Assembly (NCBI RefSeq): GCF_007858185.1
Contig: NZ_VFES01000015.1
Coordinates: forward strand, 154,289 to 218,288
DNA length: 64,000 nt
Direction: 5' to 3'
DNA from: Pseudomonas grimontii
GTDB taxonomy: Bacteria > Pseudomonadota > Gammaproteobacteria > Pseudomonadales > Pseudomonadaceae
Shown: positions 18,303-27,490 of the stretch, piece by piece
How positions within the stretch are numbered: the stretch's first letter is position 1
Layout of the letters: the number at the start of each line of letters is the position of its first letter
Translations under genes and position numbers: made by a program
The notes under the pieces: model-generated
Database searches by the model: none
What the model saw: the letters and a program-made list of their open reading frames with translations, nothing else
What the model was told of the DNA's origin: nothing

Positions 18303-19689
18303 AGCCGGTACGTTGACGAATCTGGGTGAGGTTCAAGGCGCCATTGGCTCGGAAGCCAGCGCCCTCCTCGACAATATCCGGCCCTTCGATCTCGCTGGCA
18401 TCGGGCAATTCACCGGCGATGGATTCAAGAATGTCGGTCATGCTCAACACGCCCATGAAGTCACCGAATTCGTTGATCACGAAGGCAATATGGGTCGATT
18501 CCTGGCGCATCTGTTCCAGGGCGTTGAGGATCGAAAAGCTCTCCAGCAGGTTGATCGCCCGACGCGCGAGGTGTTCCAGGTTCGGCTCGTTGCCGGCCAG
18601 GTATTCCTTGAGCAGTTCCTTCTTGTGCACGAAGCCCAGCGGCTCATCCACCGCGCCATTACGGATCAACGGCAGGCGCGAATAGGACGAATGCATCAGT
18701 TTCAGGCGAATCGTGTCGGGATCATCCGCCAGGTCGATAAAGTCGACCTTGGCGCGCGGCGTCATCAAGGTGCGAATCGGCCGCTCGGCCAGTTGCAGCA
18801 CACCGCTGATCATCACCCGCTCACGCCGGTCGAACAGCGGCCCTTGCGCTGCATCCGTCTCGCCCAACAGGTCGGCCACGTCTTCATCCACTTCTTCCAC
18901 CGCCAGGCTGCGGCCGCCGAGCAAGCGCATCACCGCATGGGCCGTCCGCTCACGCACCGGCAATACACCCTGTGCAGATTTCTTGCGACGCGCGCGGGCA
19001 ATCTGGTTGAACACCTCGATCAGGATCGAGAAACCAATCGCCGCGTACAGATAGCCCTTGGGAATATGGAAACCCAGGCCTTCGGCGGTCAGGGCAAAAC
19101 CGATCATCATCAGGAAGCCCAGGCACAGCATGATCACCGTCGGGTGGGCGTTGACGAAGCGCGTGAGCGGCTTACTCGCGACGATCATCAGGCCGATGGA
19201 AATGATCACCGCGATCATCATCACCGCCAACTCATCCACCATGCCGACGGCAGTAATCACCGCATCCAGGGAAAACACCGCATCGAGCACCACGATCTGC
19301 GCCACGATCGGCCAGAACATGGCGTACGCCACGTTGCCGGTGCGCTGGGCCACATGACCTTCCAGGCGTTCGTGCAATTCCATGGTGGCCTTGAACAACA
19401 GGAACACACCGCCGAACAGCATGATCAGGTCACGCCCGGAGAAGCTCTTGTCGAACACCTCGAACAGCGGCTGGGTGAGGGTCACCAACCAGGAAATACT
19501 CGCCAGCAGGCCCAGGCGCATCAGCAACGCCAGGGACAAACCGATCAACCGCGCACGGTCACGTTGCTCCGGCGGGAGCTTGTCCGCCAGGATCGCAATA
19601 AACACCAGGTTGTCGATGCCCAGCACCAGTTCCAGCACAATCAAGGTCAACAGGCCGAGCCAGGCCGTTGGATCCGCTAACCATTCCAT
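18121..19689 (-). CDS. TerC-family membrane protein with CBS pair and CorC/HlyC domain
   Basis: 522 aa. The N-terminal ~240 residues contain about seven membrane helices with the TerC marks LELVLGIDNLVFIAIL and VLDAVFSLDAVITAVGMVDE, whose Asp residues probably bind metal. Two CBS domains follow (about 300-425: LMTPRAKVDFIDL...SRLPLI; FVHKKELLKEYL...IAFVINEFGDFMGVLSMTDILESI). A CorC/HlyC domain (about 440-515) ends the protein. The architecture equals E. coli YegH/YoaE. Role likely in metal or ion handling; not established. Its last 182 bp lie opposite the thioredoxin-like gene. Confidence 0.9.
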   Translation of the reverse strand: MEWLADPTAWLGLLTLIVLELVLGIDNLVFIAILADKLPPEQRDRARLIGLSLALLMRLGLLASISWLVTLTQPLFEVFDKSFSGRDLIMLFGGVFLLFKATMELHERLEGHVAQRTGNVAYAMFWPIVAQIVVLDAVFSLDAVITAVGMVDELAVMMIAVIISIGLMIVASKPLTRFVNAHPTVIMLCLGFLMMIGFALTAEGLGFHIPKGYLYAAIGFSILIEVFNQIARARRKKSAQGVLPVRERTAHAVMRLLGGRSLAVEEVDEDVADLLGETDAAQGPLFDRRERVMISGVLQLAERPIRTLMTPRAKVDFIDLADDPDTIRLKLMHSSYSRLPLIRNGAVDEPLGFVHKKELLKEYLAGNEPNLEHLARRAINLLESFSILNALEQMRQESTHIAFVINEFGDFMGVLSMTDILESIAGELPDASEIEGPDIVEEGAGFRANGALNLTQIRQRTGFKAVATEDYQTLAGLVMSLLDRLPVVGDSLEHEGWRLTVAAVEERRVTQVLLHPCGVHSA

Positions 19690-19958
19690 TTATAAAGTCT
19701 CTGTATTCAGGTGTTCAGAATGCCGGACACGGCAATGCGCGGTCAGTGGACCGGGACAAGGTTAGCTGTCGGAATACGGGGTGCTTCAGGGGGAACAGCG
19801 GCAGCAAATGTCTTGGGGAAAGACGACTGGGAGGCTCCGAGAGGATGTTCATGCACGTCCTGAAATAACAAAAGGACTTGAATCCTACAGGCGAAATACA
19901 AATTTCCCACAATGCAAAACTATTACAAAACCTGTCTTCGAACCCCACACAAAATCAT

Positions 19959-20042
19959 GTGGGAGGGGGCTTGCCCCCGATGAGGGTGTGTCAGTAAATG
20001 CAACTGTGACTGACCCACCACCATCGGGGGCAAGCCCCCCAC
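19959..20042. repeat. REPIN
   Basis: Left arm GTGGGAGGGGGCTTGCCCCCGAT and inverted right arm ATCGGGGGCAAGCCCCCCAC (three bases shorter than usual) with about 40 bp between. Located downstream of the SorC-family gene. Confidence 0.92.
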
Positions 20043-20059
20043 ATTTGAGCACGGGCGTG

Positions 20060-21040
20060 TCAGGTTTTACGGGTTGCATCGTCCAGCGCCAGGATGGTGT
20101 GGGCATTCGTCACCGTCGTCGCCAACGTATTGATCACCCCCGACCGCAGCGCCCCCAACGTCGCCGCTGCCTTGGTGTTCTCGCTGGCAATCGCCACCAC
20201 GTCCGGGATGCGAAACAACTCCTGCACCGTCAACCCGATCACCCGCCCCTGAATCGCGTTGACCGCCGGCTGGCCGTGAATATCGATGAAGTCATAGCCC
20301 ATCATGTCGCCCACGGTGCCGGACAGCCGCGCCTGGGCAATCTCCTGGGGCGAGAACCAGCCCATGCGCACCATGTTGCTGTTCTCGCTCATGTCACCGA
20401 TGCCGATCAGCGCCATGTCTGCCCGCCGCGCGCGGTCGAGGGTGGAGCGCACCGTGTCGTTATTGATCAACACACCGCGCAGCTCCGGGTTGGCCACCAG
20501 GGCCGGGGCGTACAGGCTTTCACTCTCGCCGCCAAAGCGCAGGGCCAGGCGCCGGCAGATATGGTCGGGGTTCATGTATTCACCGGCCTTGAGCGAACCA
20601 CCGATGGCGCAGACAAATGTGCAGTTGCGCGTCACCGGCAGGAACACGTTATCGGCCACGGCCCCGACATTGCGGCCCATGCCGACGGCGACGATCATGC
20701 CGTCGCTCAAGGTCTTGTTCAGGTAGTTGGCCACCAGGCTGGCGACGGCCGAGCGCTGGGTATCGGGATCGCTGTGATCGACCGCGATCAACGCACGATC
20801 CAGCTTGAAGCGCGCCACCAGCGCCTGTTCCAGCTCGTTGTTCATCGCCGGGTGCTGCAATACGCGCACCTCGACAATGCCTTCGTCCCGCGCACGTTTG
20901 AGCAGCCGGCTGACTTTTGCCCGCGACAGGTCGAAGCGCTTGGCGATGGCTTCCTGAGTGACGTTCTCGAGGTAATAGAGCATCGCCACTTCAGTCATCT
21001 GATCAATATCACTGGCCATGCGCTGGGTACTGTCACTCAT
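20060..21040 (-). CDS. SorC/DeoR-family sugar-responsive regulator of the tetritol cluster
   Basis: 326 aa. Winged helix-turn-helix at about residues 15-55 (MLYYLENVTQEAIAKRFDLSRAKVSRLLKRARDEGIVEV), then the SorC sugar-phosphate-binding domain with GMGRNVGAVADNV, FVCAIGGS and ALIGIGDM. EryD of erythritol operons belongs to the same family. ATG 21040 is used; TTG 21067 behind GGGAG is a possible alternative. The RpiB-like gene lies 63 bp upstream on the same strand and the importer is transcribed divergently. It probably controls both through TGATCA motifs at 21602-21794. Confidence 0.87.
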   Translation of the reverse strand: MSDSTQRMASDIDQMTEVAMLYYLENVTQEAIAKRFDLSRAKVSRLLKRARDEGIVEVRVLQHPAMNNELEQALVARFKLDRALIAVDHSDPDTQRSAVASLVANYLNKTLSDGMIVAVGMGRNVGAVADNVFLPVTRNCTFVCAIGGSLKAGEYMNPDHICRRLALRFGGESESLYAPALVANPELRGVLINNDTVRSTLDRARRADMALIGIGDMSENSNMVRMGWFSPQEIAQARLSGTVGDMMGYDFIDIHGQPAVNAIQGRVIGLTVQELFRIPDVVAIASENTKAAATLGALRSGVINTLATTVTNAHTILALDDATRKT

Positions 21041-21103
21041 GGGGACGGGCTTCCGTTTCGGCGTCAAAGGCGCATTCTCCCGACTCTTGCCCTGCTACGT
21101 CCA

Positions 21104-21565
21104 CTATTGATGCCCATCGCGCTCGATCGCATTGATGCGCTCGACCTTGGCCCCGGAACGTGCCGCCTCGAACTCCGACTCCAGGAACGACTTGACGATG
21201 CTTTTCGCCAGTTCGGCGCCGATCACCCGCGCGCCGATAGACAGGATCTGCGCATCGTTGCTCTTGCGCGCCCGCTCTGCCGAGTAGGTGTCATGGGCCT
21301 GGGCCGCACGAATCCCGAGCACCTTGTTGGCCGAGATCGCCATGCCGATCCCCGTGCCGCACACCAGCACGCCCAGGCGCTGCTGCCCGGCATTGATGGC
21401 GGTGGCCACGGCCAGGGCGATGTCCGGGTACAACACCGGCGCGGTGGAATGGGTGCCGAAGTCGGTCACCGGATAGCCCAGCGCCTCGATATGGCGCTTT
21501 AACAGCTCCTTGAGCTCAAAACCCGCTTCATCGCATCCGATAGCCACCGGGAAAGGTGTGTTCAT
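21104..21565 (-). CDS. RpiB/LacAB-family sugar-phosphate isomerase (candidate D-erythrulose-4-phosphate isomerase)
   Basis: 153 aa, the normal size for RpiB. Visible are VAIGCDEAGFELKELLKRHIEALG near the start, YPDIALAVA, the catalytic-loop region GVLVCGTGIGMAISANKVLGIRAAQ with the active Cys, and NDAQILSIGARVIG. In M. smegmatis DerI, an RpiB-type enzyme, converts D-erythrulose 4-phosphate to D-erythrose 4-phosphate. The company of EltD-, SDR- and DhaK/L-type genes makes that role likelier here than ribose-5-phosphate isomerase. Confidence 0.82.
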   Translation of the reverse strand: MNTPFPVAIGCDEAGFELKELLKRHIEALGYPVTDFGTHSTAPVLYPDIALAVATAINAGQQRLGVLVCGTGIGMAISANKVLGIRAAQAHDTYSAERARKSNDAQILSIGARVIGAELAKSIVKSFLESEFEAARSGAKVERINAIERDGHQ

Positions 21566-21601
21566 GGCGTCTGGCTCCGCTGCCGTGATCTTGCTTACGA
21601 C

Positions 21602-21615
21602 TGATCAATTGATCA
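21602..21615. promoter_or_regulatory. Perfect 14-bp palindrome TGATCAATTGATCA
   Basis: Lies 37 bp upstream of the rpiB-like start. Its half-site TGATCA recurs at 21762-21767 and 21789-21794 in front of the importer. It is a candidate operator for the SorC-family regulator. Confidence 0.5.
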
Positions 21616-21756
21616 CTCAATGAAATATCTCTCATCCATTTCGCGGGCTTTACCCCCTTTCTGTCAAGCATGATTTAACTGACTCGCCAGTCAAAGCGCT
21701 CTAAAAAAGGGTAATCCCCGCAAAAGAGCAGAATCACAGCATTTACATGAAAGAGA

Positions 21757-21794
21757 TTGACTGATCAGAATTTCATTTGATACACATATGATCA
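21757..21794 (+). promoter_or_regulatory. Probable sigma-70 promoter of the importer with two TGATCA motifs
   Basis: TTGACT (21757-21762) and TACACAT (21781-21787) have an 18-bp spacing. CTGATCAG overlaps the -35 end and a second TGATCA (21789-21794) overlaps the region just after -10, positions suited to repression. The first gene starts at 21849. The start site is inferred only from sequence. Confidence 0.4.
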
Positions 21795-21848
21795 CAGCGA
21801 AACATGACTGTGCGACCTAATAAGAATTCACAGCACGAGGACACGCCG

Positions 21849-23336
21849 ATGGCCACGCCATTACTGCTCCAGGCTGAACACGTCGCCAAGGCTTATGCCG
21901 GCATCCCTGCCCTGCGTGACGGGCGTCTCTCTCTGCGAGCCGGTAGCGTTCACGCCCTGTGCGGCGGCAATGGCGCAGGCAAGTCGACTTTCCTGAGCAT
22001 CCTGATGGGCATTACCCAGCGTGATGCCGGCAGCATTCTGCTCAACGGCACCTCCGTACAGTTCAACCGCCCCAGCGAAGCCCTCGCGGCGGGGATCGCG
22101 ATGATCACCCAGGAACTGGAACCGATCCCCTACATGACCGTTGCCGAAAACATCTGGCTGGGCCGTGAACCGCGTCGCGCCGGCTGTATCGTCGACAACA
22201 AGGCCTTGAACCGCCGCACCCGCGAACTGCTGGAAAGCCTGGAATTTGATGTAGACGCCACCAGCCCCATGCACCGCCTGAGCGTGGCGCAGATCCAGCT
22301 GGTGGAAATCGCCAAGGCGTTCAGCCATGAATGCCAGGTGATGATCATGGACGAGCCCACCTCGGCCATTGGCGAGCGCGAAGCCGAAACCCTGTTCAAG
22401 GCGATCCGCCGCCTCACCGCGCGCGGCGCCGGCATCGTGTATGTGTCGCACCGCTTGAGCGAGCTGGCGCAGATCGCCGATGACTACAGCATTTTCCGCG
22501 ACGGCGCCTTTGTGGAAAGCGGGCGCATGGCCGACATCGACCGCGACCATCTGGTGCGCGGCATCGTTGGCCAGGAGCTGACTCGCATCGACCACAAGGT
22601 CGGCCGCGAGTGTGCTGCCGACACCTGCCTGCAAGTCGACAACCTCAGCCGCGCCGGCGAGTTCCACGACATCAGCCTGCAGCTGCGCCAGGGTGAAATC
22701 CTCGGTATATACGGCCTGATGGGCTCGGGACGCAGTGAATTCCTCAATTGCATCTATGGCCTGACCGTGGCGGACTCCGGCAGCGTCACCCTGCAAGGCA
22801 AGCCCATGCCCATCGGCCTGCCCAAGGCAACCATCAATGCCGGCATGTCGCTGGTCACCGAAGACCGCAAGGACAGCGGCCTGGTGCTGACCGGCAGCAT
22901 TCTTTCCAACATCGCCCTGTCGGCCTACAAGCGCCTGTCGAGCTGGTCGTTGATCAATGCGCGCAAGGAAACCCAGCTGGCCCAGGACATGGTCAAGCGC
23001 CTGCAGATCAAAACCACCTCGTTGGAACTGCCGGTGGCGTCCATGAGCGGCGGCAACCAACAGAAAGTGGTGCTCGCCAAATGCCTGTCGACCGAACCGG
23101 TGTGCCTGCTCTGCGATGAGCCGACCCGGGGTATCGATGAGGGCGCCAAGCAGGAGATCTACCACCTGCTGGATCAATTCGTGCGCGCCGGTGGCGCCGC
23201 CATCGTGGTGTCGTCGGAAGCCCCGGAACTGTTGCACCTGAGTGATCGCATCGCCGTCTTCAAGGGCGGTCGCCTGGTGACCATCAGCACCGACACCGCC
23301 CTTTCCCAGGAAGCCTTGTTGAGTCTTGCCTCATGA
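21849..23336 (+). CDS. Sugar ABC transporter ATPase (RbsA type, two cassettes)
   Basis: 495-aa cytoplasmic ATPase with two cassettes. The first has Walker A GGNGAGKST near residue 38 and Walker B VMIMDEPTSAI. The second is the degenerate RbsA type (GLMGSGRSEF), followed by signature MSGGNQQKVVLAKCL and LLCDEPTRGIDEGAK. ATG 21849 follows GAGGACACGCCG; the longer ORF from 21804 lacks such a site. The stop overlaps the permease start (ATGA). Probable tetritol importer component. Confidence 0.93.
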   Translation: MATPLLLQAEHVAKAYAGIPALRDGRLSLRAGSVHALCGGNGAGKSTFLSILMGITQRDAGSILLNGTSVQFNRPSEALAAGIAMITQELEPIPYMTVAENIWLGREPRRAGCIVDNKALNRRTRELLESLEFDVDATSPMHRLSVAQIQLVEIAKAFSHECQVMIMDEPTSAIGEREAETLFKAIRRLTARGAGIVYVSHRLSELAQIADDYSIFRDGAFVESGRMADIDRDHLVRGIVGQELTRIDHKVGRECAADTCLQVDNLSRAGEFHDISLQLRQGEILGIYGLMGSGRSEFLNCIYGLTVADSGSVTLQGKPMPIGLPKATINAGMSLVTEDRKDSGLVLTGSILSNIALSAYKRLSSWSLINARKETQLAQDMVKRLQIKTTSLELPVASMSGGNQQKVVLAKCLSTEPVCLLCDEPTRGIDEGAKQEIYHLLDQFVRAGGAAIVVSSEAPELLHLSDRIAVFKGGRLVTISTDTALSQEALLSLAS

Positions 23337-24310
23337 ATGCCAAAACCATTGCCGCCCCCATCACCACAGCGCCGCGCAACCGCCTGCGCCTGTCCCTCGA
23401 CCGTTTCGGCCTGCCGCTGGTGTTTATCCTGCTGTGTGTGGTGATGGCGTTTTCCAGCGAGTACTTCATGACCTGGCGCAACTGGATGGACATCCTGCGC
23501 CAGACCTCCATCAACGGCATCCTCGCGGTGGGCATGACCTACGTAATCCTGACCAAGGGCATCGACCTTTCCGTAGGCTCGATCCTGGCCTTTGCCGGAT
23601 TGTGCAGCGCCATGGTCGCGACCCAGGGCTACGGGCTGCTGGCGGCGGTGAGTGCAGGGATGTTTGCCGGCGCGATGCTCGGCGTGGTCAACGGCTTTAT
23701 GGTCGCCAACCTGTCGATCCCACCGTTCGTGGCCACCCTCGGCATGCTCAGCATTGCGCGCGGCATGACCTTCATCCTCAACGACGGCAGCCCGATCACC
23801 GACCTGCCCGACGCCTACCTGGCGCTGGGCATCGGCAAGATCGGCCCGATTGGCGTGCCGATCATCATCTTCGCCGTGGTCGCGCTGATCTTCTGGATGG
23901 TGCTGCGCTACACCACCTACGGCCGCTACGTGTATGCGGTGGGTGGCAATGAAAAAAGCGCGCGCACCTCCGGGATCGGCGTGCGCAAGGTGATGTTTTC
24001 GGTGTACGTGGTGTCCGGCCTGCTCGCCGGGTTGGCGGGCGTGGTGTTGTCGGCACGCACCACCTCCGCCCTGCCCCAGGCCGGGGTGTCTTATGAGCTG
24101 GACGCGATTGCCGCCGTGGTCATCGGCGGCACCAGCCTGTCGGGCGGCACCGGCAGCATTGTCGGCACGCTGTTCGGTGCGTTGTTGATCGGCGTGATCA
24201 ACAACGGCCTGAATCTGCTCGGCGTGTCCTCCTATTACCAGCAGGTCGCCAAGGGCCTGATCATCGTGTTTGCAGTACTGATCGACGTGTGGCGCAAGAA
24301 AAAACGCTAG
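23333..24310 (+). CDS. Sugar ABC transporter permease (RbsC type)
   Basis: 325-aa inner-membrane protein with eight to ten helices. RbsC-family marks are GILAVGMTYVILTKGIDLSVGSILAFAG near residue 65, PPFVATLGMLSIARG, YAVGGNEKSARTSGI and AVVIGGTSLSGGTGSIVGTLFGALLIGVINNGLNLL. Overlaps the ATPase stop by 4 bp and is followed 36 bp later by the binding protein. Confidence 0.93.
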   Translation: MNAKTIAAPITTAPRNRLRLSLDRFGLPLVFILLCVVMAFSSEYFMTWRNWMDILRQTSINGILAVGMTYVILTKGIDLSVGSILAFAGLCSAMVATQGYGLLAAVSAGMFAGAMLGVVNGFMVANLSIPPFVATLGMLSIARGMTFILNDGSPITDLPDAYLALGIGKIGPIGVPIIIFAVVALIFWMVLRYTTYGRYVYAVGGNEKSARTSGIGVRKVMFSVYVVSGLLAGLAGVVLSARTTSALPQAGVSYELDAIAAVVIGGTSLSGGTGSIVGTLFGALLIGVINNGLNLLGVSSYYQQVAKGLIIVFAVLIDVWRKKKR

Positions 24311-24346
24311 AGAACGACCACTACAACAATAACCGGAGTTCCCCCC

Positions 24347-25354
24347 ATGAAACTTGGTACCACCTTGGCCGCCGCGGCGGCTCTCTCCCTGCTCGCCAGC
24401 AGTATCGCAACAGCTGCCGATGGCAAGACCTACAAAGTCGGCGCGGCCGTTTATGGCCTCAAGGGCCAGTTCATGCAGAACTGGGTCCGCGAGCTCAAGG
24501 AACACCCGGCGGTCAAGGACGGCACCGTGCAGTTGACCGTGTTCGACGGCAACTACGACGCCCTGACCCAGAGCAACCAGATCGAAAACATGGTCACCCA
24601 GCGCTACGACGCGATCCTGTTCGTGCCGATCGACACCAAGGCCGGCGTCGGCACTGTCAAGCAAGCCATGAGCAACGACGTGGTGGTTATCGCCTCCAAC
24701 ACCAAAGTCGCCGACGCCTCGGTGCCCTACGTCGGTAACGATGATGTGGAAGGCGGCCGCCTGCAGGCCCAGGCCATGGTCGACAAGCTCAATGGCAAGG
24801 GCAACGTGGTGATCATCCAGGGCCCGATTGGCCAGTCGGCGCAGATCGACCGGGAAAAAGGCGAACTGGAAGTGCTGGGCAAGCACCCGGACATCAAGAT
24901 CATCGAGAAGAAGACCGCCAACTGGGACCGCGCCCAGGCCCTGGCGCTGACCGAAGACTGGCTGAACGCCCACCCCAAAGGCATCAACGGCGTGATCGCA
25001 CAGAACGACGACATGGCCCTCGGCGCCGTGCAGGCCCTCAAATCCCACGGCCTGACGTCCAAGGATGTGCCCGTCACCTCTATCGACGGCATGCCGGACG
25101 CAATCCAGGCGGCGAAAAAAGACGAAGTCACCACCTTCCTCCAGGACGCCCAGGCCCAGTCCCAAGGCGCGCTGGACGTGGCCCTGCGCGCGCTGGCCGG
25201 TAAGGACTATAAGCCGCAGTCGGTGATCTGGGAGCGCTATGCCAAGGACGTGAAGTGGGGTGATGGCACGGCCAAGACCTACATCCTGCCGTGGGTGCCT
25301 GTGACTAACGCCAACGCCGATGCGCTGTACAAACAAGTCAGCAGCGGTAAGTAG
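24347..25354 (+). CDS. Periplasmic sugar-binding protein of the tetritol importer
   Basis: 335 aa with signal peptide (TTLAAAAALSLLASSIATA, cleavage near ADGK). The fold is that of periplasmic-binding protein family 4 (RbsB-like): TQSNQIENMVTQRYDAILFVPID, VVVIASNTKVADASVPYVGNDD, NGVIAQNDDMALGAVQALKSHG and SIDGMPDAIQAAK. RBS CCGGAG precedes the ATG. A REPIN follows, which may give higher expression of the three transport genes than of the downstream enzymes. Confidence 0.92.
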   Translation: MKLGTTLAAAAALSLLASSIATAADGKTYKVGAAVYGLKGQFMQNWVRELKEHPAVKDGTVQLTVFDGNYDALTQSNQIENMVTQRYDAILFVPIDTKAGVGTVKQAMSNDVVVIASNTKVADASVPYVGNDDVEGGRLQAQAMVDKLNGKGNVVIIQGPIGQSAQIDREKGELEVLGKHPDIKIIEKKTANWDRAQALALTEDWLNAHPKGINGVIAQNDDMALGAVQALKSHGLTSKDVPVTSIDGMPDAIQAAKKDEVTTFLQDAQAQSQGALDVALRALAGKDYKPQSVIWERYAKDVKWGDGTAKTYILPWVPVTNANADALYKQVSSGK

Positions 25355-25379
25355 TTATTGACTTGAAATACAGTCAAGT

Positions 25380-25466
25380 GTGGGAGGGGGCTTGCTCCCG
25401 ATGGCGGTGTACCAGTGATAGATCAGGTGACTGACCCACCGCCATCGGGGGCAAGCCCCCTCCCAC
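25380..25466. repeat. REPIN
   Basis: GTGGGAGGGGGCTTGCTCCCGAT and inverted ATCGGGGGCAAGCCCCC..CAC arms with about 40 bp between, inside the tetritol operon between the binding-protein and SDR genes. Confidence 0.95.
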
Positions 25467-25504
25467 ATGAGATCTTCACTGTTTTCGAAAATGGAGTCAT
25501 GTAA

Positions 25505-26260
25505 ATGTCTGGATTCTGGAACCAAGCCTTCGACCTCAGCGGTCGTTGCGCGGTGATCACCGGCGGCGCCGCCGGTATCGGCCTGGCCTGCGCCAGCCTG
25601 CTGGTGGAGCGCGGCGCCCGCGTGGCCTTGCTCGACCGCGACCCGGCGGTGGTTGAAGTGGCCGCGAGCCTGGGCGCCGGGCATCTGGGCATTGCCGTCG
25701 ACCTTAGCCAGATCAACCAGGTGCAACACACCATCGACCAGGTCTTCGAACACTTCCAACGCCTGGACTACCTGATCAACAGCGCCGGCGTGGCCCTGCT
25801 GGACAAGGCTGTCGATGTCAGCGAAAGCGCCTGGGACACCACCCTGGACATCAACCTCAAGGCCAGCTTTTTCGTGGCCCAGGCCTGCGCCCGGCACATG
25901 CTGGCCCAAGGCAGTGGGCGCATTATCAACCTCGCGTCCCAGGCCGCAGTGATCGGCCTCGACCGGCACGTCGCCTACTGCGCCAGCAAAGCGGCCATCG
26001 TCGGCATGACCAAAGTGCTGGCCATGGAATGGGCACCGCACATCAACGTCAACGCCATCTCCCCCACCATCGTCGAGACCGCGCTGGGCAAGAAGGCCTG
26101 GGCCGGAGAAATCGGCGAACGCGCCAAATTGCAGATCCCGGCGGGCCGCTTTGCACAACCGGAAGAAATCGCCGGGCTGGCGCTGTACCTGCTCAGCGAT
26201 GCCGCGCAGATGATCACCGGCGCCAACATGGTGATCGACGGCGGCTACAGCATTCAGTAA
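25505..26260 (+). CDS. Short-chain dehydrogenase, candidate D-threitol dehydrogenase
   Basis: 251-aa classical SDR: TGGAAGIGLACA at residues 20-31, acidic LDRD after beta-2 suggesting NAD(H), NSAGVALLDKA, catalytic Ser in NLASQAAVIG and YCASKAA (Tyr-x3-Lys). C-terminus TGANMVIDGGYSIQ. GGAGTCATGTAA precedes ATG 25505. In the M. smegmatis pathway the SDR DthD oxidises D-threitol to D-erythrulose; its position next to an EltD-like gene and a DhaK/DhaL kinase supports the same activity here. Exact polyol not provable from sequence. Confidence 0.85.
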   Translation: MSGFWNQAFDLSGRCAVITGGAAGIGLACASLLVERGARVALLDRDPAVVEVAASLGAGHLGIAVDLSQINQVQHTIDQVFEHFQRLDYLINSAGVALLDKAVDVSESAWDTTLDINLKASFFVAQACARHMLAQGSGRIINLASQAAVIGLDRHVAYCASKAAIVGMTKVLAMEWAPHINVNAISPTIVETALGKKAWAGEIGERAKLQIPAGRFAQPEEIAGLALYLLSDAAQMITGANMVIDGGYSIQ

Positions 26261-26288
26261 TTCATTTTATCTGTCGTGAGGCTCTGTC

Positions 26289-27404
26289 ATGTCCACCGTC
26301 ACCGAACGCACACCCGAACAACTCTCCCCGGTCATCCCGAAAACCATGCAGGCCGTGGTTTGCCATGGCCCGGAAGACTATCGCCTGGAAACCGTCGACG
26401 TACCCACGCCCGGCCCTGATGAAATCCTCACCAAGGTCGAGCTGTGCGGCATTTGCATGGGCGACATCAAGACTTATCGCGGCGCGCCGTCATTCTGGGG
26501 CGATGCCGAACAACCGCGCTACGTAAAGCCGCCGATGATCCCCGGCCATGAGTTCGTCTGTCGCGTGGTCGCCCTGGGGCCCGGCGCGGAAAAGCGCGGC
26601 GTGAAGGTCGGTGACCGAGTGATCTCGGAGCAGATCGTGCCCTGCTGGGGCTGCCGCTTCTGCAACCACGGCCAATACTGGATGTGCCAGAAACACGACC
26701 TCTATGGTTTCCAGAACAATGTGCAGGGCGCCATGGCCCAGTACATGATCTTCACCAAGGAAGGCATCATTCACAAAGTACCGGAATCCATCGCCCCCGA
26801 CGAAGCGATCCTGATCGAACCCCTGGCCTGCTCACTGCATGCGGCGGAGCGCGCCAACGTCGACCATGACGACATTGTGGTGGTCGCCGGTGCCGGCACC
26901 CTGGGCCTGGGCATCATCGGCGCCGTGCGCTTGCGCAACCCGAAAAAACTCATCGTGCTCGACATGAAACCCGAACGCGCCGCCCTCGCCCTGCGCATGG
27001 GGGCCGACGAAGTGTGGAACCCGGCCGAAGTCGACGTCATGGCCAAGATTCGCGCGATCACCGACGGCTACGGCTGCGACATCTATATCGAGGCCACCGG
27101 GCACCACAAGGCAGTGAACCAGGGCCTGGCGATGCTGCGCAAGCTGGGCCGATTCGTTGAGTTCAGCGTGTTCAACGATGAGGCGACGGTGGACTGGTCG
27201 ATCATCGGCGACCGCAAGGAGCTGGACATCCTCGGCTCGCACCTGGGCCCGTATATGTACCCGCGGGCCATCGACTTTATCGGCAACCGCAAGATTGATA
27301 TGCGCGACGTGGTGACCCACAAATTCGCCCTGGCGGACTTCAAGGAAGCGTTTGCGGTGATGGAGCGTGGCGACAAGTCGCTCAAGGTTGTACTCGAGCC
27401 GTAA
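26289..27404 (+). CDS. eltD: Zinc alcohol dehydrogenase, probable erythritol/L-threitol dehydrogenase
   Basis: 371-aa medium-chain dehydrogenase. Catalytic zinc ligands lie in LCGICMGDIK and PGHEFV. The structural zinc Cys set is in VPCWGCRFCNHGQYWMC. The Rossmann motif is VAGAGTLGLGIIG. Remembered M. smegmatis EltD shares long stretches such as MQAVVCHGP.DYRLE, GDRVISEQIVPCW and LGSHLGPY-like segments, so the family call is firm. EltD oxidises erythritol and L-threitol to L-erythrulose with NAD+. It follows the SDR after 28 bp. The pairing suggests that more than one tetritol isomer is used. Confidence 0.85.
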   Translation: MSTVTERTPEQLSPVIPKTMQAVVCHGPEDYRLETVDVPTPGPDEILTKVELCGICMGDIKTYRGAPSFWGDAEQPRYVKPPMIPGHEFVCRVVALGPGAEKRGVKVGDRVISEQIVPCWGCRFCNHGQYWMCQKHDLYGFQNNVQGAMAQYMIFTKEGIIHKVPESIAPDEAILIEPLACSLHAAERANVDHDDIVVVAGAGTLGLGIIGAVRLRNPKKLIVLDMKPERAALALRMGADEVWNPAEVDVMAKIRAITDGYGCDIYIEATGHHKAVNQGLAMLRKLGRFVEFSVFNDEATVDWSIIGDRKELDILGSHLGPYMYPRAIDFIGNRKIDMRDVVTHKFALADFKEAFAVMERGDKSLKVVLEP

Positions 27405-27423
27405 GACCACTAACTATCCAAAT

Positions 27424-27449
27424 GTGGAAGGGGGCAAGCCCCCTCCCAC
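27424..27449. repeat. Single REP-derived hairpin
   Basis: GTGGAAGGGGGC meets AAGCCCCCTCCCAC directly, giving a compact hairpin with no spacer. It looks like a REPIN collapsed to its two outer arms, between eltD and dhaK. Confidence 0.85.
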
Positions 27450-27490
27450 ACTGGCTAGCGGTGAACCAATAAAAAACAGGAACCCGCGTT

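Noticed and set aside
19781..21502. 573-codon plus-strand open frame
   Set aside because: Crosses a REPIN and the antisense of the SorC and RpiB-like genes; no domain.
23174..25336. 720-codon minus-strand open frame
   Set aside because: Antisense to the sugar permease and binding-protein genes; His/Gly/Gln-rich composition is typical of shadow frames in GC-rich DNA.
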